This document shows, piece by piece, positions 32,051 to 44,082 of a DNA stretch of 64,000 nt. The notes under the pieces are model-generated. The model worked only from the letters and a program-made list of their open reading frames with translations. It was not told the DNA's origin and did not search any database. The stretch's first letter is position 1. Every line of letters starts with the position of its first letter. The stretch is from Pinus tabuliformis (lineage: Eukaryota; Streptophyta; Pinopsida; Pinales; Pinaceae): NCBI GenBank assembly GCA_031772625.1, contig CM062808.1:138486605-138550604 (forward strand), given 5' to 3'. Position numbers and translations under genes: made by a program.

Positions 32051-32774
32051 TGTAGAGCCTCATGAATGCTTCATCTTGACACTCTTCTTCACTCATTTTC
32101 CTTCTCCTTGACCATTTCTTTTAACTTGATAGGCATCAAATTGCATGTTTTGACATAGGTAAGGTAGTAATTATCCTATTTTTCATATTTCCTAAATGTT
32201 CCTTATTATTAAGTTAAATTTTGCATTGGCTACTAGATTCGTGCAATTCTGTAGCTAACATCCATTTTCTGCAGCCAACTCCATTGTTGAACAGGGTCCG
32301 AGGCGCCATTCAAGGAAAGAGAGATATGGGCAGAAAGAGGTTGATCCCCTCAATGATCTCCTCCTATTCATCTGCACCAAATCATTAGAAGAAAGCCTGA
32401 ATCATGTGGTCAAAGGCAAAAGTCAACACGTAGCTGGAGTAAGCAAGCGAGAGTCCGAGATGAAAACACCTCACGATTTGCTTTGTTGAATAGAAAATTG
32501 TGAGCGAATCATTATCTATTTCTCAGTTTGATAGTTAAATTAGAACTCTGTTAGCCGAAAGTAGGCATGAAAGCCTCAAACATTTATTAATTCGCTTTTA
32601 TAAATATCGTAAGGCAAGACAAAACAGGGGACGATGTGAATGAATTTTTGGTGACTGTAATCGTTTTAAAACTTTGTGTTTTTTATTTAATGGAAGCGTC
32701 TTTGAAGACTTGATGCACAATTAATTGTTCATTGGAGCTTGAGACCGCCTGTTTGTGGAGGGCCCCTGCAAACA
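32051..32774 (+). repeat. 3' LTR of the Athila/Tat-like element
   Basis: Polypurine GTGTGGGGGAA (32040-32050), then TGTAGAGCC. The downstream limit is taken at GCAAACA (32774), giving TGT...ACA ends and about 724 bp. No second copy is present in the window, so the 3' end is provisional. Confidence 0.5.
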
Positions 32775-35700
32775 GTGAGGGTTTTTAACTTATAGATTTC
32801 CCTTTATGTTATTATTTGTTGTAGTATTTTTGCATATGTTCATTTCATAATTCTTAGTCTGATTTTAGATTGGATAGCAGCAGTGATATTTCTTTTGAAT
32901 TAGAAAAGCAGTAGTGAAGTTCTCCATTAGTTGTTTTTGGATCATCGAATATTAATCTTGGCCATTTATAGTTTTGATCTTCTTATGATAGCATTACAAC
33001 TCTCTTTTATAGTTTATGTAGTTGATTTGACTCATTAAAATACTAGTGGTTTCCTTGTGATTTCTTTGGAATTTCATCAAAAAGCATTTCAATTTCATAG
33101 CATAATATGTTTCTCTCTATAGATTTAGGTATATAGATTCCTCTCAACTTTATGTTCAAAGCATTTTTATTCAAAAGTTTTCTTAGTTTAATTTCAAAAA
33201 GAAGTGTGGTTTGATTGTAGTTACTTTCTTGAACTTTCAATCTTGAAGCAAGTGTGAGTTAATATAGTTTTCATTTAGCAAGTGTGCGTTTATATAGTTT
33301 TCATTCAGTCTAGTTTTCATTCTGCAAGTGTGAGTTCTTTATACTTCCATTTTTTTTGCTTTAAATTCACAATCATTTTATTTTCACTAGATAGCAATGA
33401 TAATTTCATTTTTTAAATAGGAATACAAAACTTAAAAACACATTACCAATAACTCAATCAATTAATAAAACCAACTTAATAAAAATGCTTATAGTATATA
33501 TTGTGCACTTGCACTTCACAAGTTTACCAACTCTGGTTGATAATTTATGTAATCAATTTAAGACAATTAAAATGACAAACACATACTGACCCTACAAATT
33601 TGTGCCAATGATAATAAGGCAAGACATTATGATCTCACTCATGACCTTTTTGTGAGACATGACCTTAGACTTTCCTAACTCAACTTCTTAGGGAATTAAT
33701 AACTACTTACATAATCTTTCACACATTCTGACATAATTACATCAAATGATGAAACCTACATAGCTTGATCTGTACAAGATCATAGCCTAACCTTTACACA
33801 TTTGTCAAAATAAATTGAAAATACCAAAACTTATGTTTTGACTACTATAATATAGGACACTAACAATATTTAACTGAATATTAAGAGTGCCAAGAAGGTA
33901 AGTTTTGAAAATTTATAATAAATGTCTGGACTTTGCTCTAGTAATACCACGTGTCACTGACTTCGTAACTTTTGAAAAAGTATCTAAAATTCCCTTATCA
34001 GATCGATCTTGACTCCACAGAAAATTTTAAGGGCGAAATTTTGCTAATTGGTTATTTTTTAGACATTTCTTTTGAACAAAAAAATTAGCTAGTTTGGTGA
34101 AAATTTCACCCATTTTTTAACATATATATGATTAAATGGATGATATTCACCAAAAAATTATCGATTTTAATTGTAAATTACATGCTTTTATTAAATATTT
34201 GCCTACATTTTTTACGTATGATTTTTCAAACTAGAATAGTCGCCTATGATACTATAAATAAGCACAATACTTGAATTCTTAACAAATTCCCTACTTGACT
34301 GCTTGAGTATCTTATGCAAAGATAACTAATTTCTTCAAAGGTTAGTTGTGACACATATATTGCTCCCATAAAATTAAGAAGGTTAATTGATTCACAAAAC
34401 CCCTCTTAAAAAATGGTTCTAGTAATCTTCTGATCGAGCTATACTCTATGTATGTTGGAGGAGTCTCTAGATCTTTGATTGGGTTGGAGCTTACTTCAAG
34501 TTCTGCCAATTAGAGTTCACTTTATGATTGTTTCCTCTATTGTGGGTCTCCTTTAAAGGTTCACAAGTTTCGTGGATTTTCTTGTTGTGAATCTTCATAT
34601 TTTTGGACTATGAGCGATGAGGCTCCCACTTTGGACCTGCTAATTGTTGGTATTTAGAGTTTGAAACTGTTTGCATTTGGACCCTCGAACTACTTGCCCC
34701 AAATGTTGGACTTGACAGTGGAGTTCTTCTTGCTTATATTCCTTTAGATGTACCTTTTAGCAAGTTGGATTCAAAGGGGTTTGCTTATCAAAAGTAACTA
34801 TCTTTTCTCTACTTATAAATCTACCCCTAATATCTCTAACTCTACCCTTATTCATACAATCCTATCATTACTTTAAGCAAGAAATAAATTGTTAGATCTA
34901 GAACGATAGTGTAAAAATAAATTAATAAATTCAGATAACTAATTGTAGAAATTAAATCTAACCAAACCATTAATGCATCGATCTCCTTAGTATCTCCTAA
35001 ATAATGATGCCATAAATGTTGGTCAATTTAATTACCTAAAAATTTGACATTAAATTGTCAATTAGGATGTTCAAAAACTTTTAGATACTATAATATATGT
35101 GTAGATGTTAGACTATTAATGGGTTCCTATGTTATCACTAGGAAAGGAAATGACATGACAAATCAAACCAAACTAAAAGTAAAATCGCAAGGAACTCATC
35201 CTTTGGACAACAGGCTTAAGGAAGATCATTATATGGATTTCACAAGACAATCTTATTGCATAGTACAACTGTAGCATTCTTATCTCATTAGAGAAACCTT
35301 AAACTCAATCTTAAAAGGATTTGGTTCACTGTGAATATAAAAACCACAAGCAAATATAGGGAAATGGGAAGAATTATTAGTCTACTAAGGCCACTAGGGT
35401 TGCCTATGATGTCTTTGATTGACAATACCTTATTTGTCAAGCTAACTAGACTAAAGAGTCATTGTATAGCCATAAGGGAAGCAAAGCATAACATTACCAT
35501 CATCTCGCACCCTTCACAATCTGCAATTCAAAGCAAATCTAGGTGGTAACACAACAAACTATGTAAGGAAACAAAACAAACTATGTAAGGAAACGAAACC
35601 TATCTACTTTTGCATGGAAAAGAGAGTGTTAGCCAAGGTTCAATTTCATGAGCTCATATACAAACTAGTCATATGAATTTATAATCTATTTTGGACAAGG

Positions 35701-36330
35701 TAATATATTTGTTTTTATATACGTTTGACACAACAAATGTTAGTACATCAATACATATACAAAATAATAATACAATGAGAAACATGCAATAGGCATATAA
35801 TAATATAAAATAACAATGTGAAAAGCAATACACAATAGGCATATAAAAATATGAAATATGAGTATGAGAAACACCACACAACAAACATACAACTCATATA
35901 TCGATATTACCACAAAGCAAACCAAAATAGGGTATTCATAACAGAGTATTACCACACATATTGAAAGAAATGATACACAATGAATTGTAAGGTAGTTGTG
36001 ATTGTATTGGAGGGCTCCCCCAACAATCTACGTTATAAACCCATCCCCTTACCATTGGGGATATGTTTAATATGCTCGCCCAACTCCCCTAGTTCAGTTA
36101 GATAAATGGGTTAATTTTTTTTTGTCTTTCTTCCAAGTTTCCAAAACCTAGTTTGGATGTCATCATCATATTTGTCTTTGTGATACTTTCCTAGTGATAT
36201 AAATTTTTGTCCAATTTGGACTCCAAGATTACAAAGTAGGGTCCTTTAGAATCTTATTAATTTTAAAATCACCACCTCTCTTTTCCTTCCACGTGGCACC
36301 CACATTTTAACAACTCTAGTGAAAATTTCA
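32775..36330. other. AT-rich sequence without recognisable genes
   Basis: I see no supported coding region, RNA gene or element end. Short local repeats: GCAAGTGTGNGTT/ATATAGTTTTCATT at about 33246-33330; AACAAACTATGTAAGGAAAC twice at 35561-35596; CAATAGGCATATAAXAATAT twice at about 35788-35850. A stretch near 34630-34790 has protein-like codons (LKLFAFGP, NYLPQMLDLTVEFFLLIF) but stops intervene and I could not place it. Confidence 0.6.
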
Positions 36331-37600
36331 TGTACTAAAAGTTAATAAAGGCAAAATAAGACCACAGGTAAGTGACACGTATTCCATGTTGAATGTTGGG
36401 AAAATATATCCTAGTGGGCATCACTAGATGTGTGTTTTAGCTAAGGAAAATTGGTAAAGGCTAAGGCTAAGGCATTAAAAGGCAAAAGGCATTTTGGCAC
36501 AATTATTTACGAAAATAAAGGAAATTAGGAGAAAATTAAGGTGAAAAGTCACATGTTGCATGTGAGGAGGAAAATAATGGAAAATGAAGAAGATAGAGGC
36601 CTCATTCATAAAAAGGCTACTGAGGATCAATTAGCAAGCTTTTTTGCTAACCTTTTATCAGTTCAAGTTTAGAGCTCTCTCATTATTCTCTCTCTCTCTC
36701 ACTCTTGGTCACTTAGAGTTTTTGGAGCACTCTAGCTTTGGATCAAGGAAGGAAAAGCAAGCAAGTGAAAGGAAGGAAAGGAAGGAAAAACAAGATCAGG
36801 CAACCTCAACAGGAATACTTGCAAATAACCTTTTGCATGTGTGATTTCCTAGCTAGTTTGGGCATGCATGGCTTTGCATGTTGGTGTATGGTTCTATTGC
36901 TATCGATGTCATGGTTTTTCCAAGTTATGACAGTGGTCCTCAAGGATAGTGATGGATTTTGGATGGCATTCCAAGTTCGGTTCGGTTGTGATTGGAACAT
37001 CGATTTTGGTGTGATCATGATTTGATGAGGGTGGAGGTGGCTTAACCTTTAGATTCTCTTGGTTATTCTTGTATTGGTTGTTCTATGAGATCCCACATTC
37101 ATGCTTAAAATATGGCACGGGGGTGACTGGTTGAAAGAAAGATTTGGTTCAACCATGTCTATGGTCGAGTGGTATGTGGAAGTCCCGAACTTGGTTGGAT
37201 TTGCCTATGATCAATAAAAGCTAAGTTCTCTTACTTTTGCACTTGTTTATATGTGAATTTAATGGCTATCACATCTCTGATATTTACATGGGTTAATGCT
37301 AGTTATAAGCATGGTTATGTGACTGGTTCATGTCATGGTTATTTCATGTATTTAATTGTAATTGTTAAATGGATGGATGCAAGACCTAATTGATGATATA
37401 ATAGTTCAATGGAGAAGGAGGTTATCCTTCTGGTTATGTTTCATAAGTTCTTTTAGTCATTTATGCTAGGTCTTTTATTCTAGACTTGTAGGTTGCATTG
37501 ATGCCAAGTGTTTGACAGAATGTCAGTCATGGTTGGGGATGCTCAGGCTAGCCTTGAGGTTGATTTTTGATTTATTTATCTTTTCATCATGTCTTTGATT
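36331..37600 (+). repeat. Chromovirus LTR, copy 2 (solo or truncated)
   Basis: It starts TGTACTAAAAG and is homologous to 809-1465: GGCAAAATAA, GTCACATGTTGCATGTGAGG, CTCATTCATAAAAAGGCT, CTCTCTCTCTCAC, GGAGCACTCT, GGCATGCATGGC. No coding sequence of the same element adjoins, which suggests a solo LTR. The right edge is uncertain. Confidence 0.55.
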
Positions 37601-37985
37601 AACTCTGGACGTTGTAACAAGTTCTGGGCAGACGCTGAGATTCTGGGCTAGAAAAGTGGTTCAAAACTAGGGGTCATTGGCACAGGTCTGCTGACACATA
37701 GGCTTGTGAGAGCGACTTTGGCTTCTGGACGTTGTCTTGCCTATAGCATGAGAGCGACCAGGGGTTAAAAGGCTTAAATCATTAGCGAGACTCACAGACA
37801 AGATGTCTGAGTGGCTGACATGTCTCATGACTGTGTTGTTGCTGATGTGGATGGCTTTGTTTGATATGTTCTGTCAGTTCCATTTCCTTAAGGCCACCAA
37901 GGAAGTTGAATCCCTTATAGTGACCTCTCTCGTCACATTTTTACCCCGGCTGGTTGGTTTCTTGGGTGGACCTAGGAGGAGGGAG

Positions 37986-38570
37986 TGTTACACACATGGT
38001 CCCCATGTGGCATGACTCAGTACCTTATTCTCTATTTACTCCCCACCATTACATGTGGGTGTACCATCAACAATTACACACACACACACACATGATTATG
38101 TAATATGGTGGCGCATCCATGTAATATTACACACACACAGAGGTGTGTGTGTGTTTGTGGCCCACCACCATCCAACAAACCACATTAACCAACGCAATCA
38201 ACAATCATTATTCAATAACGCACCCCCCCCCCGATGTCACAAAGGGGGTTCACTATCTTGGTTCCAAGGTCACAATTCAACGATCCTCACTCAATTGGTT
38301 TATTCAATGGCTCGCCTGCACCCCCCCTCCCTTGCCGACCTTACATGGGGGGTTTGTTATCATAGGTTTTATACGCATTTATGGGGTGGAAATCCATGGT
38401 CCTCTACCACTTAATTAATCCAACTGTTAGTGCAACCTCCCCCTCCCTTATTGATGTCACAATGGGAGATGCCCCACTAAATCCTTGACCGTTGATGATT
38501 TCTTACTTGATAGATTATGTTGATTAAAGCGAGACTCCCCCCTCCCCTTGTTGACATCACAGGGGGTGGG
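37986..38570 (+). repeat. LTR-like end after a polypurine tract, with AC/GT repeats
   Basis: AGGAGGAGGGAG is followed by TGTTACACACATGG, a typical gypsy PPT/LTR junction. It contains (AC)n at about 38078-38093 and an ACACACACAC-AGAG-GTGTGTGTGT hairpin at about 38129-38154. It is cut at 38570 by the next element. 37600-37985 holds nothing recognisable. Confidence 0.4.
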
Positions 38571-39456
38571 TGTTAGCTTATTTGGGCTTGACCCAGGTTC
38601 GGAAGAATTATTTAGCCAAACAAATCCCATAGCTACCGGCCCTTTCGGCAACAGCCCGCAAAGCGCTAACTGAGGTCTCACCCGAGTTAGCAGGGGAGGG
38701 TGCCGGAACTAGGTTTTTGCACCCTGGGGATGTCTTGGATGTGGTTTGGGGCTCACGCGCTGTTTTGCAGCCTCGCGCTATGCTAGATCAGCGTAGATAG
38801 GAATACCCTTAGCACGCTTATTACAGATTGAATCACTTATTACTAGTTTGATCTAGTCAAAACGGTCTTTAAGCAAACATTTATTACTTTTGGTTACTTC
38901 GTGCATCAAGATTAACCCAGTTCACATGTATTCAACAGTAGAAAATGCTGAGATCATAACATTTCTTTTATCATAAAAAAGTAAAATCGCAATTAACACA
39001 AAATTCAGAAGAAACTTATCTTTATTATTAATCTTCAACAATAAATCCATATCCACCCTGCGCACTCAGCTGCAGGGGTCCGCGCACACAGCTGCGGACT
39101 TTCCAGGCCTCTACACACATAGCTGCATAGCCTCTACCTTCTACCCTACTCCTTCGCCTCGAACTTACAGATGCTTTCAAGCTATTGCCTTTCAGAACCC
39201 ATTACATTCCATCTTTCCCAAGAAATACTTTTCCCTCATAGAGCCATGCTCTATTTAAACTTTCCCTTGGCCTGCGATCCCTCCATGGGCCGACTCTATT
39301 ACTATTTCTTTACATTATTTTCAAGCAGACTACCCTTTGACTCAACCTCCTATAGTTCACACTCTGTGCTTTCTGCGGAGTCTTTTATCCTAATATTACC
39401 CAAAATTCTGGGCTTCGTACCCCATAGTCGTTCCGCGGGGCTTGAGCTACCCAACA
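38571..39456 (-). repeat. 3' LTR (left copy)
   Basis: Plus-strand edges TGTTAGCTTATTTGGG and GCTACCCAACA. Aligned with the right LTR it differs largely by C/T and G/A exchanges, many at CpG. Confidence 0.9.
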
Positions 39457-40530
39457 ATCCCCCAACACAATCATCGTGACTTGTCCCGAGTCACTTGCTG
39501 GCGTGGCTAGATGCTCTACCTTGGCTTCGCGATTCGCCTCCCGTTGAGTGGCGCTCATCATTTGACTGCTTCTGCTTTGTCTCCTGCAACGCTTCATCCA
39601 CCTCCTGCTTCAGTGTTTCTACCACATCTCGCAACCAATGATGCTCATTCTACTCTGCTCGGTTAACACAGAACACCCCCTCCGAGGATTTTAGCGCGAG
39701 CGGGGGAGCCGCATACGGGACTTCCTGGTAGCACCGTAGCCCTTTCCGACCATCGTATCTTCTCTTTGCACTATCCGCTGCAACCTGTATTGCAATTTTG
39801 CAAGACCCAGGCTATTGTCCACATGATCCCAATCATCGAGAACCATCAGAGGCGACTTATTGACTGCATCTCCACCCATGGTCACCATCTGTCCATCCTT
39901 CTGTTGTTCTACTATAGTGTGCCATCTTGCCCTTAGGTGGGGCGACGACATCTGGACCAATTCTACTTCACATTCCCTTTTTTCTGGTACATCCCCTGCT
40001 AGTGATGTTGTAGCTTGCGGGATACCTGCAGCTGTCAATACCAGACTCCTTAGAGAGTCCTGCTCCTCCCTCGGCTAGATTACTACCTTCGGGTGCATGC
40101 CTGGTGCAGAGATGATGAACAACTCCATCTGTATTTCCAAAGCGTAGGCTGCCCAGCAGATTCCCCATGGTGATTTATAAGCCATGTGAACTTCAAATGC
40201 CCGATTTGCCGCTCGTTTCACCTCATGTGACCTTCCCGTGTGAAATCTGTGGCCGATCATTTCATATATGGCTCGTACTGTTGCTCTTAATTGCTCGCCA
40301 CCCACTCCCTTTTTCCATAATGCAGCCCTCTTGTCATGAACAATGGTATTAACGTTCATCATTCCTTGGAGCGGCGCACCCGCGTGGCTTCGTCCATGGA
40401 ACCACACCCCTGATTGTTGGCCAAATGTACGCGCACCCTGATACCTGCACATCTGTCCCCCAGACTGCTTTATTGTCCCTCGCTCTCTTTCAATTGGTCG
40501 GAGCGGTGAGACTCTCCTTGGAACAGTTAA
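39457..40530 (-). pseudogene. In-frame extension after integrase, unknown function
   Basis: After the stop that ends the integrase reading at 40531, the same frame stays open, apart from one stop at about 40075, down to 39691. About 280 codons: RRVSPLRPIERERGTIKQSG, GVWFHGRSHAGAPLQGMMNV, AIYEMIGHRFHTGRSHEVKR, SPWGICWAAYALEIQMELFI, then a C-terminal half with LVQMSSPHLRARWHTIVEQQ and NSLGLAKLQYRLQRIVQRED. A hydrophilic coiled-coil-like tail continues toward the PPT in a shifted frame. No chromodomain. I do not recognise it. It could be a C-terminal pol extension or a separate accessory protein. Confidence 0.55.
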
Positions 40531-43500
40531 TCAGGCGGTCGGCCTGCCCGTATAGAGCTTCAGGCGACTACCATTCACTCTTCCCGCGAAGGGGTCAATA
40601 TTAAGCTTAGCCAGCTGAACTGCGCCCCCATCAGTTACTTCTTTAATGACATAAGGTCCCAACCAATGCATGCAGAGTTTACCTGGGAATTTCTCGAACT
40701 TACTGTCATATAACAATACGATATCATCCTTCTTGAATGTGCGCACCTTGATATGGCGATCATGTCATTCTTTCTCACACTGTTTTTATACCTGCTGATG
40801 AAATCCCGCCAGAAATCGTTCTTCGTCCAATTCGTCGAGTTGTGCAAGCCTTTCCTCCAAGGCCCCAAGATCTGCCATTCTTGTAGCTTCTGCAATCAGC
40901 AGACTGGGCATGATATATTCCACAGGCATCACGGCCTCCTTACCATAGACTAGTCAAAAGGGTGTTTGGCCTGTCAACTTTTTGCACATGGTTCGGTATG
41001 CCCATAGCACGGCAGGGATGCGCAAGTCCCAATCATTTCGTTGCACATTGCAGATCTTAGTCAACGTGGTTTCCAAAATTTTGTTTAATGCCTCAATGGT
41101 CCCATTTGCTTGCAGATGGTATGGCGTGCTCTGTTGGTGATATATCTGGAATTCCTCAGTGAGCGCGCTGATGGTTTCATTCAAAAAATGTGTTCCTCAA
41201 TCACTCATGAGAATCTTAGGACACCCAAACTTGGTCAACACATTCTCGAACAAGAACTTTGTCGTTGTCGTGGCTGTGCAATCCTTAACTGGTTGTGCTT
41301 CTGCCCATTGGGTCAAGTATTCGGTCGCAGTGATAATATAGCGCGCGCCCATCTTCCCTCGCGGTTCAATAGGCCCAACGAAGTCGATCGCCCATTTCTC
41401 AAATGGTTGTAGTGTTACCTGTGGTTGAAGTGGCATTTCATCCCTTCGCGATGGCTTGCCCATTCATTGGCATACATCGCAGGCCCGACAGTATGCTTTT
41501 GAATCTTGATGTAGGGTGGGCCACCATAATCCGGCGCGAAGAACCTTCTGGGCTGTGGCGCGGCCCACATAATGTCCGCCAGCAACCCCTCCATGTGCTT
41601 CGGCAAGGATCTGTTCTCGCTCAAACTCTGGTACATATCTGCGTAATATCTCATCATGGCCCATCTTGTAGAGATGGCTGACAATCACAGTGAAATCTGC
41701 TACTCGTGTCACCAATTCCTTCTTTTGTTGCACAGAATACCCCTGCGGCGCAGTGCCGGTAGTCAAAAAATAGATTATATCTTCAAAGTGGCCATCTGCA
41801 ATGCGCACTGCATACAACTGGGCATTCAGGAGTCCTTCTTCTAGATTCATGGGTTCCTCGCCCGTCTCAATCCAGGATAAGTGGTCTGGACCCGCATTCA
41901 GACGTCCTGGCTTTACAACAACCTCAAAATCATATTCCTGAAACAACAGCAACCATCGACAGATGCGCCCCCCCAACACAGGCTTATTCACTAGGTATTT
42001 TAGCGCAGAGTGATCAGTATACATCTTAAAATGTCCTCCAAGCAAATAGTGACGATACTTTTTGAGTGCTTACACCATCGCCAATCCCTCTCGCTTAGTA
42101 GTAGAGTAATTCTTCTCAGCTTTCGACAACCTTCGACTTGCAAACGCAATCGGTTGGTCAACTCCCTCCACTCCTTCTTGAGTAAGTACTGCTCCTAACG
42201 CGATACACGATGCATCGACATGCACATGGAACTGCACGTCCCATTTTGGAAAGATCAAGATAGGGGAAGATGCCATTTTTTCCTTCAGCAATTCCAGGCT
42301 TCTGTTACATTCCTCGTTCCAACAATATGTGGCATCCTTTTTTAACAACTGTTCCATTGGAGGCGTGATCTGGGCGTAACCTTTTATGAACTTCCAATAG
42401 TACCCCGTGTGTCCCAGTGTAGCGCAGAGCTGTTTGACACTGCGCGGTGCTTGCAGACCTAGTATGGCAGCGATCTTTGCCGGATCCACCATCAGGCCTT
42501 TCCTACAAACTACGTGAACCAACAAATTCCCGAAAGGAACAAGGAACATACACTTCTTTAGATTTAGCACAATTTGGTGTCGACGGTAAGTATCCAGCAT
42601 TAATCTTAAGCTCTCAGTATGTTTCTTAACCAAGCCAAAGATGGTACAATCGTCAAGATAGACTTCCAAGAATTTATGTATAAATTCCTTGAATGCAGCT
42701 ACCACAATGCGGGAAAATATTGTTGGCGCGTTCTTCAGCCCAAATGGCATCACCATATACTGAAAACAACCCCATTCCGTAGCAAACGTTGTCTTGCTTT
42801 GATCTTCTGACGCGATCTTGATCTGATGGTATCTAGAGAACCCATCTGTAAAGGAATACGCTTCCTACCCGCCCACATTTTCTAAGACTTCATCAGTAAA
42901 AGGTGTGGGAAATGGATCGTTAACACAAGCATCATTGAGTTTCTGTAGATCCACGCAGATGCAGATCTCACCCTTTTGTTTCTTCTCCTGTACCACCATC
43001 GAACTTACCCAATCAGACTCCTCGACTGGTTCAATGATCCCGACTGCCAGCATCTTGTCCAATTCTTCTCGTACTTTTGCTTTGTATTTTGGATTCAATC
43101 AGTCAGGTCGCTGCTTTACTGGCTTCGTGTCAGGCTTCAAAGTTATCTTCATCATTCCTAGTTCGTTTCGAATCCCTTTCAGCTCCGTAATCTTAGTAGG
43201 GAAGAGGTCTCAATACTCCCGGAGCATTTCGATGACCTCTTCCACTGTAGCATCGTCCCAGTAATCCCCAAGCGTAGCCTACTTCGGTTCTTCCTTTGTT
43301 CCGATATTCACTTGCTTCGTTTTTAATGGTGCTGTGATGTCTGGATCTTCCATTTCGGGGCTGTGCACTTCTCGACTTCCTTCGGATTCTGGTATATTGA
43401 TGTCATGTGGATCATCTTTGTCACCTTCTGCTTTTACATTGTAACATTTCAAGGCCCGGCTCAGCTGTCGCGACTAGTTTGGTTGCACGACTTCTTCCGG

Positions 43501-44082
43501 TTCTAGTGGCATCGTGAAAATTGTGGTCTTTACTAGCTTTAATGTGTTGTCCACTGTATCCTTCCATTGATCATCAAAAAGAAATGTTGACAGAAACCTT
43601 TCGCGCAAGATATCCCACTCTCCCGTGCCACATCAGAGCTCTGTTTCAGTATACCAATTCCTTGGGATGACATTCAAGGTATGATAAAATAGGTGCACCC
43701 ATTCTGGTTGCGGCTCCTTGCCATAGGCTTTGGTCCATTTGCTCAGGTGTATGTGTGGATTCTCTCGTCCATCATATTTCTCTGTTAGTTGGAGTGTTGG
43801 CTTCCCAAATCGTATCTGCATCATGCGCTTACAGCTTCGCCAATCTGCGAAGGTTCCTTCATGGGTACCCCACCATCACGCCGGTGTCACGCGCAATGCC
43901 CATTTGAGCGCATCAAACTGCTGGTACTCTGGTACTGCGCTCTCAAACTTCTCTAGGAATTCATTTACTATTGTGAGCCTATCATACACCGGTAGCTCGC
44001 GGTCCTGAGCTTTAACGCAGTACACGGATTTTGTCAGCATATTGCAGTTTAAAGTAGTTGCCTCGTTCATTCTGTTCGCCAT
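40531..44082 (-). pseudogene. ORF2: capsid-like domain, RT, RNase H, integrase
   Basis: It starts at ATG 44080-44082 and runs about 1,180 codons in one frame with roughly a dozen stops and no frameshift seen. The first about 300 residues hold a gag/capsid-like domain (LTEKYDGRENPHIHLSKWTK, WVHLFYHTLNVIPRNWYTET, EWDILRERFLSTF). RT: FATEWGCFQYMVMPFGLKNA, catalytic EVYLDDCTIFG. RNase H: HVHVDASCIALGAVLTQEG, YTDHSALKYLVNKPVLGG. Integrase: [41 protein letters not shown] (D, D, E traceable), GDIVLL-like KKDDIVLLYDSKFEKFPGKL. No chromodomain, so not a chromovirus; nearer the Athila/Tat side by its RT motifs. Confidence 0.85.

Noticed and set aside
35669-35955. Cys/Tyr-rich reverse ORFs
   Set aside because: They arise from CAATAGGCATATAA tandem repeats read in reverse.
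38078-38160. CRISPR-like or satellite array
   Set aside because: Simple AC/GT microsatellite with a chance hairpin; no spacers.
38055-38418. His/Thr-rich forward ORFs
   Set aside because: Translation of (AC)n microsatellite and LTR sequence.
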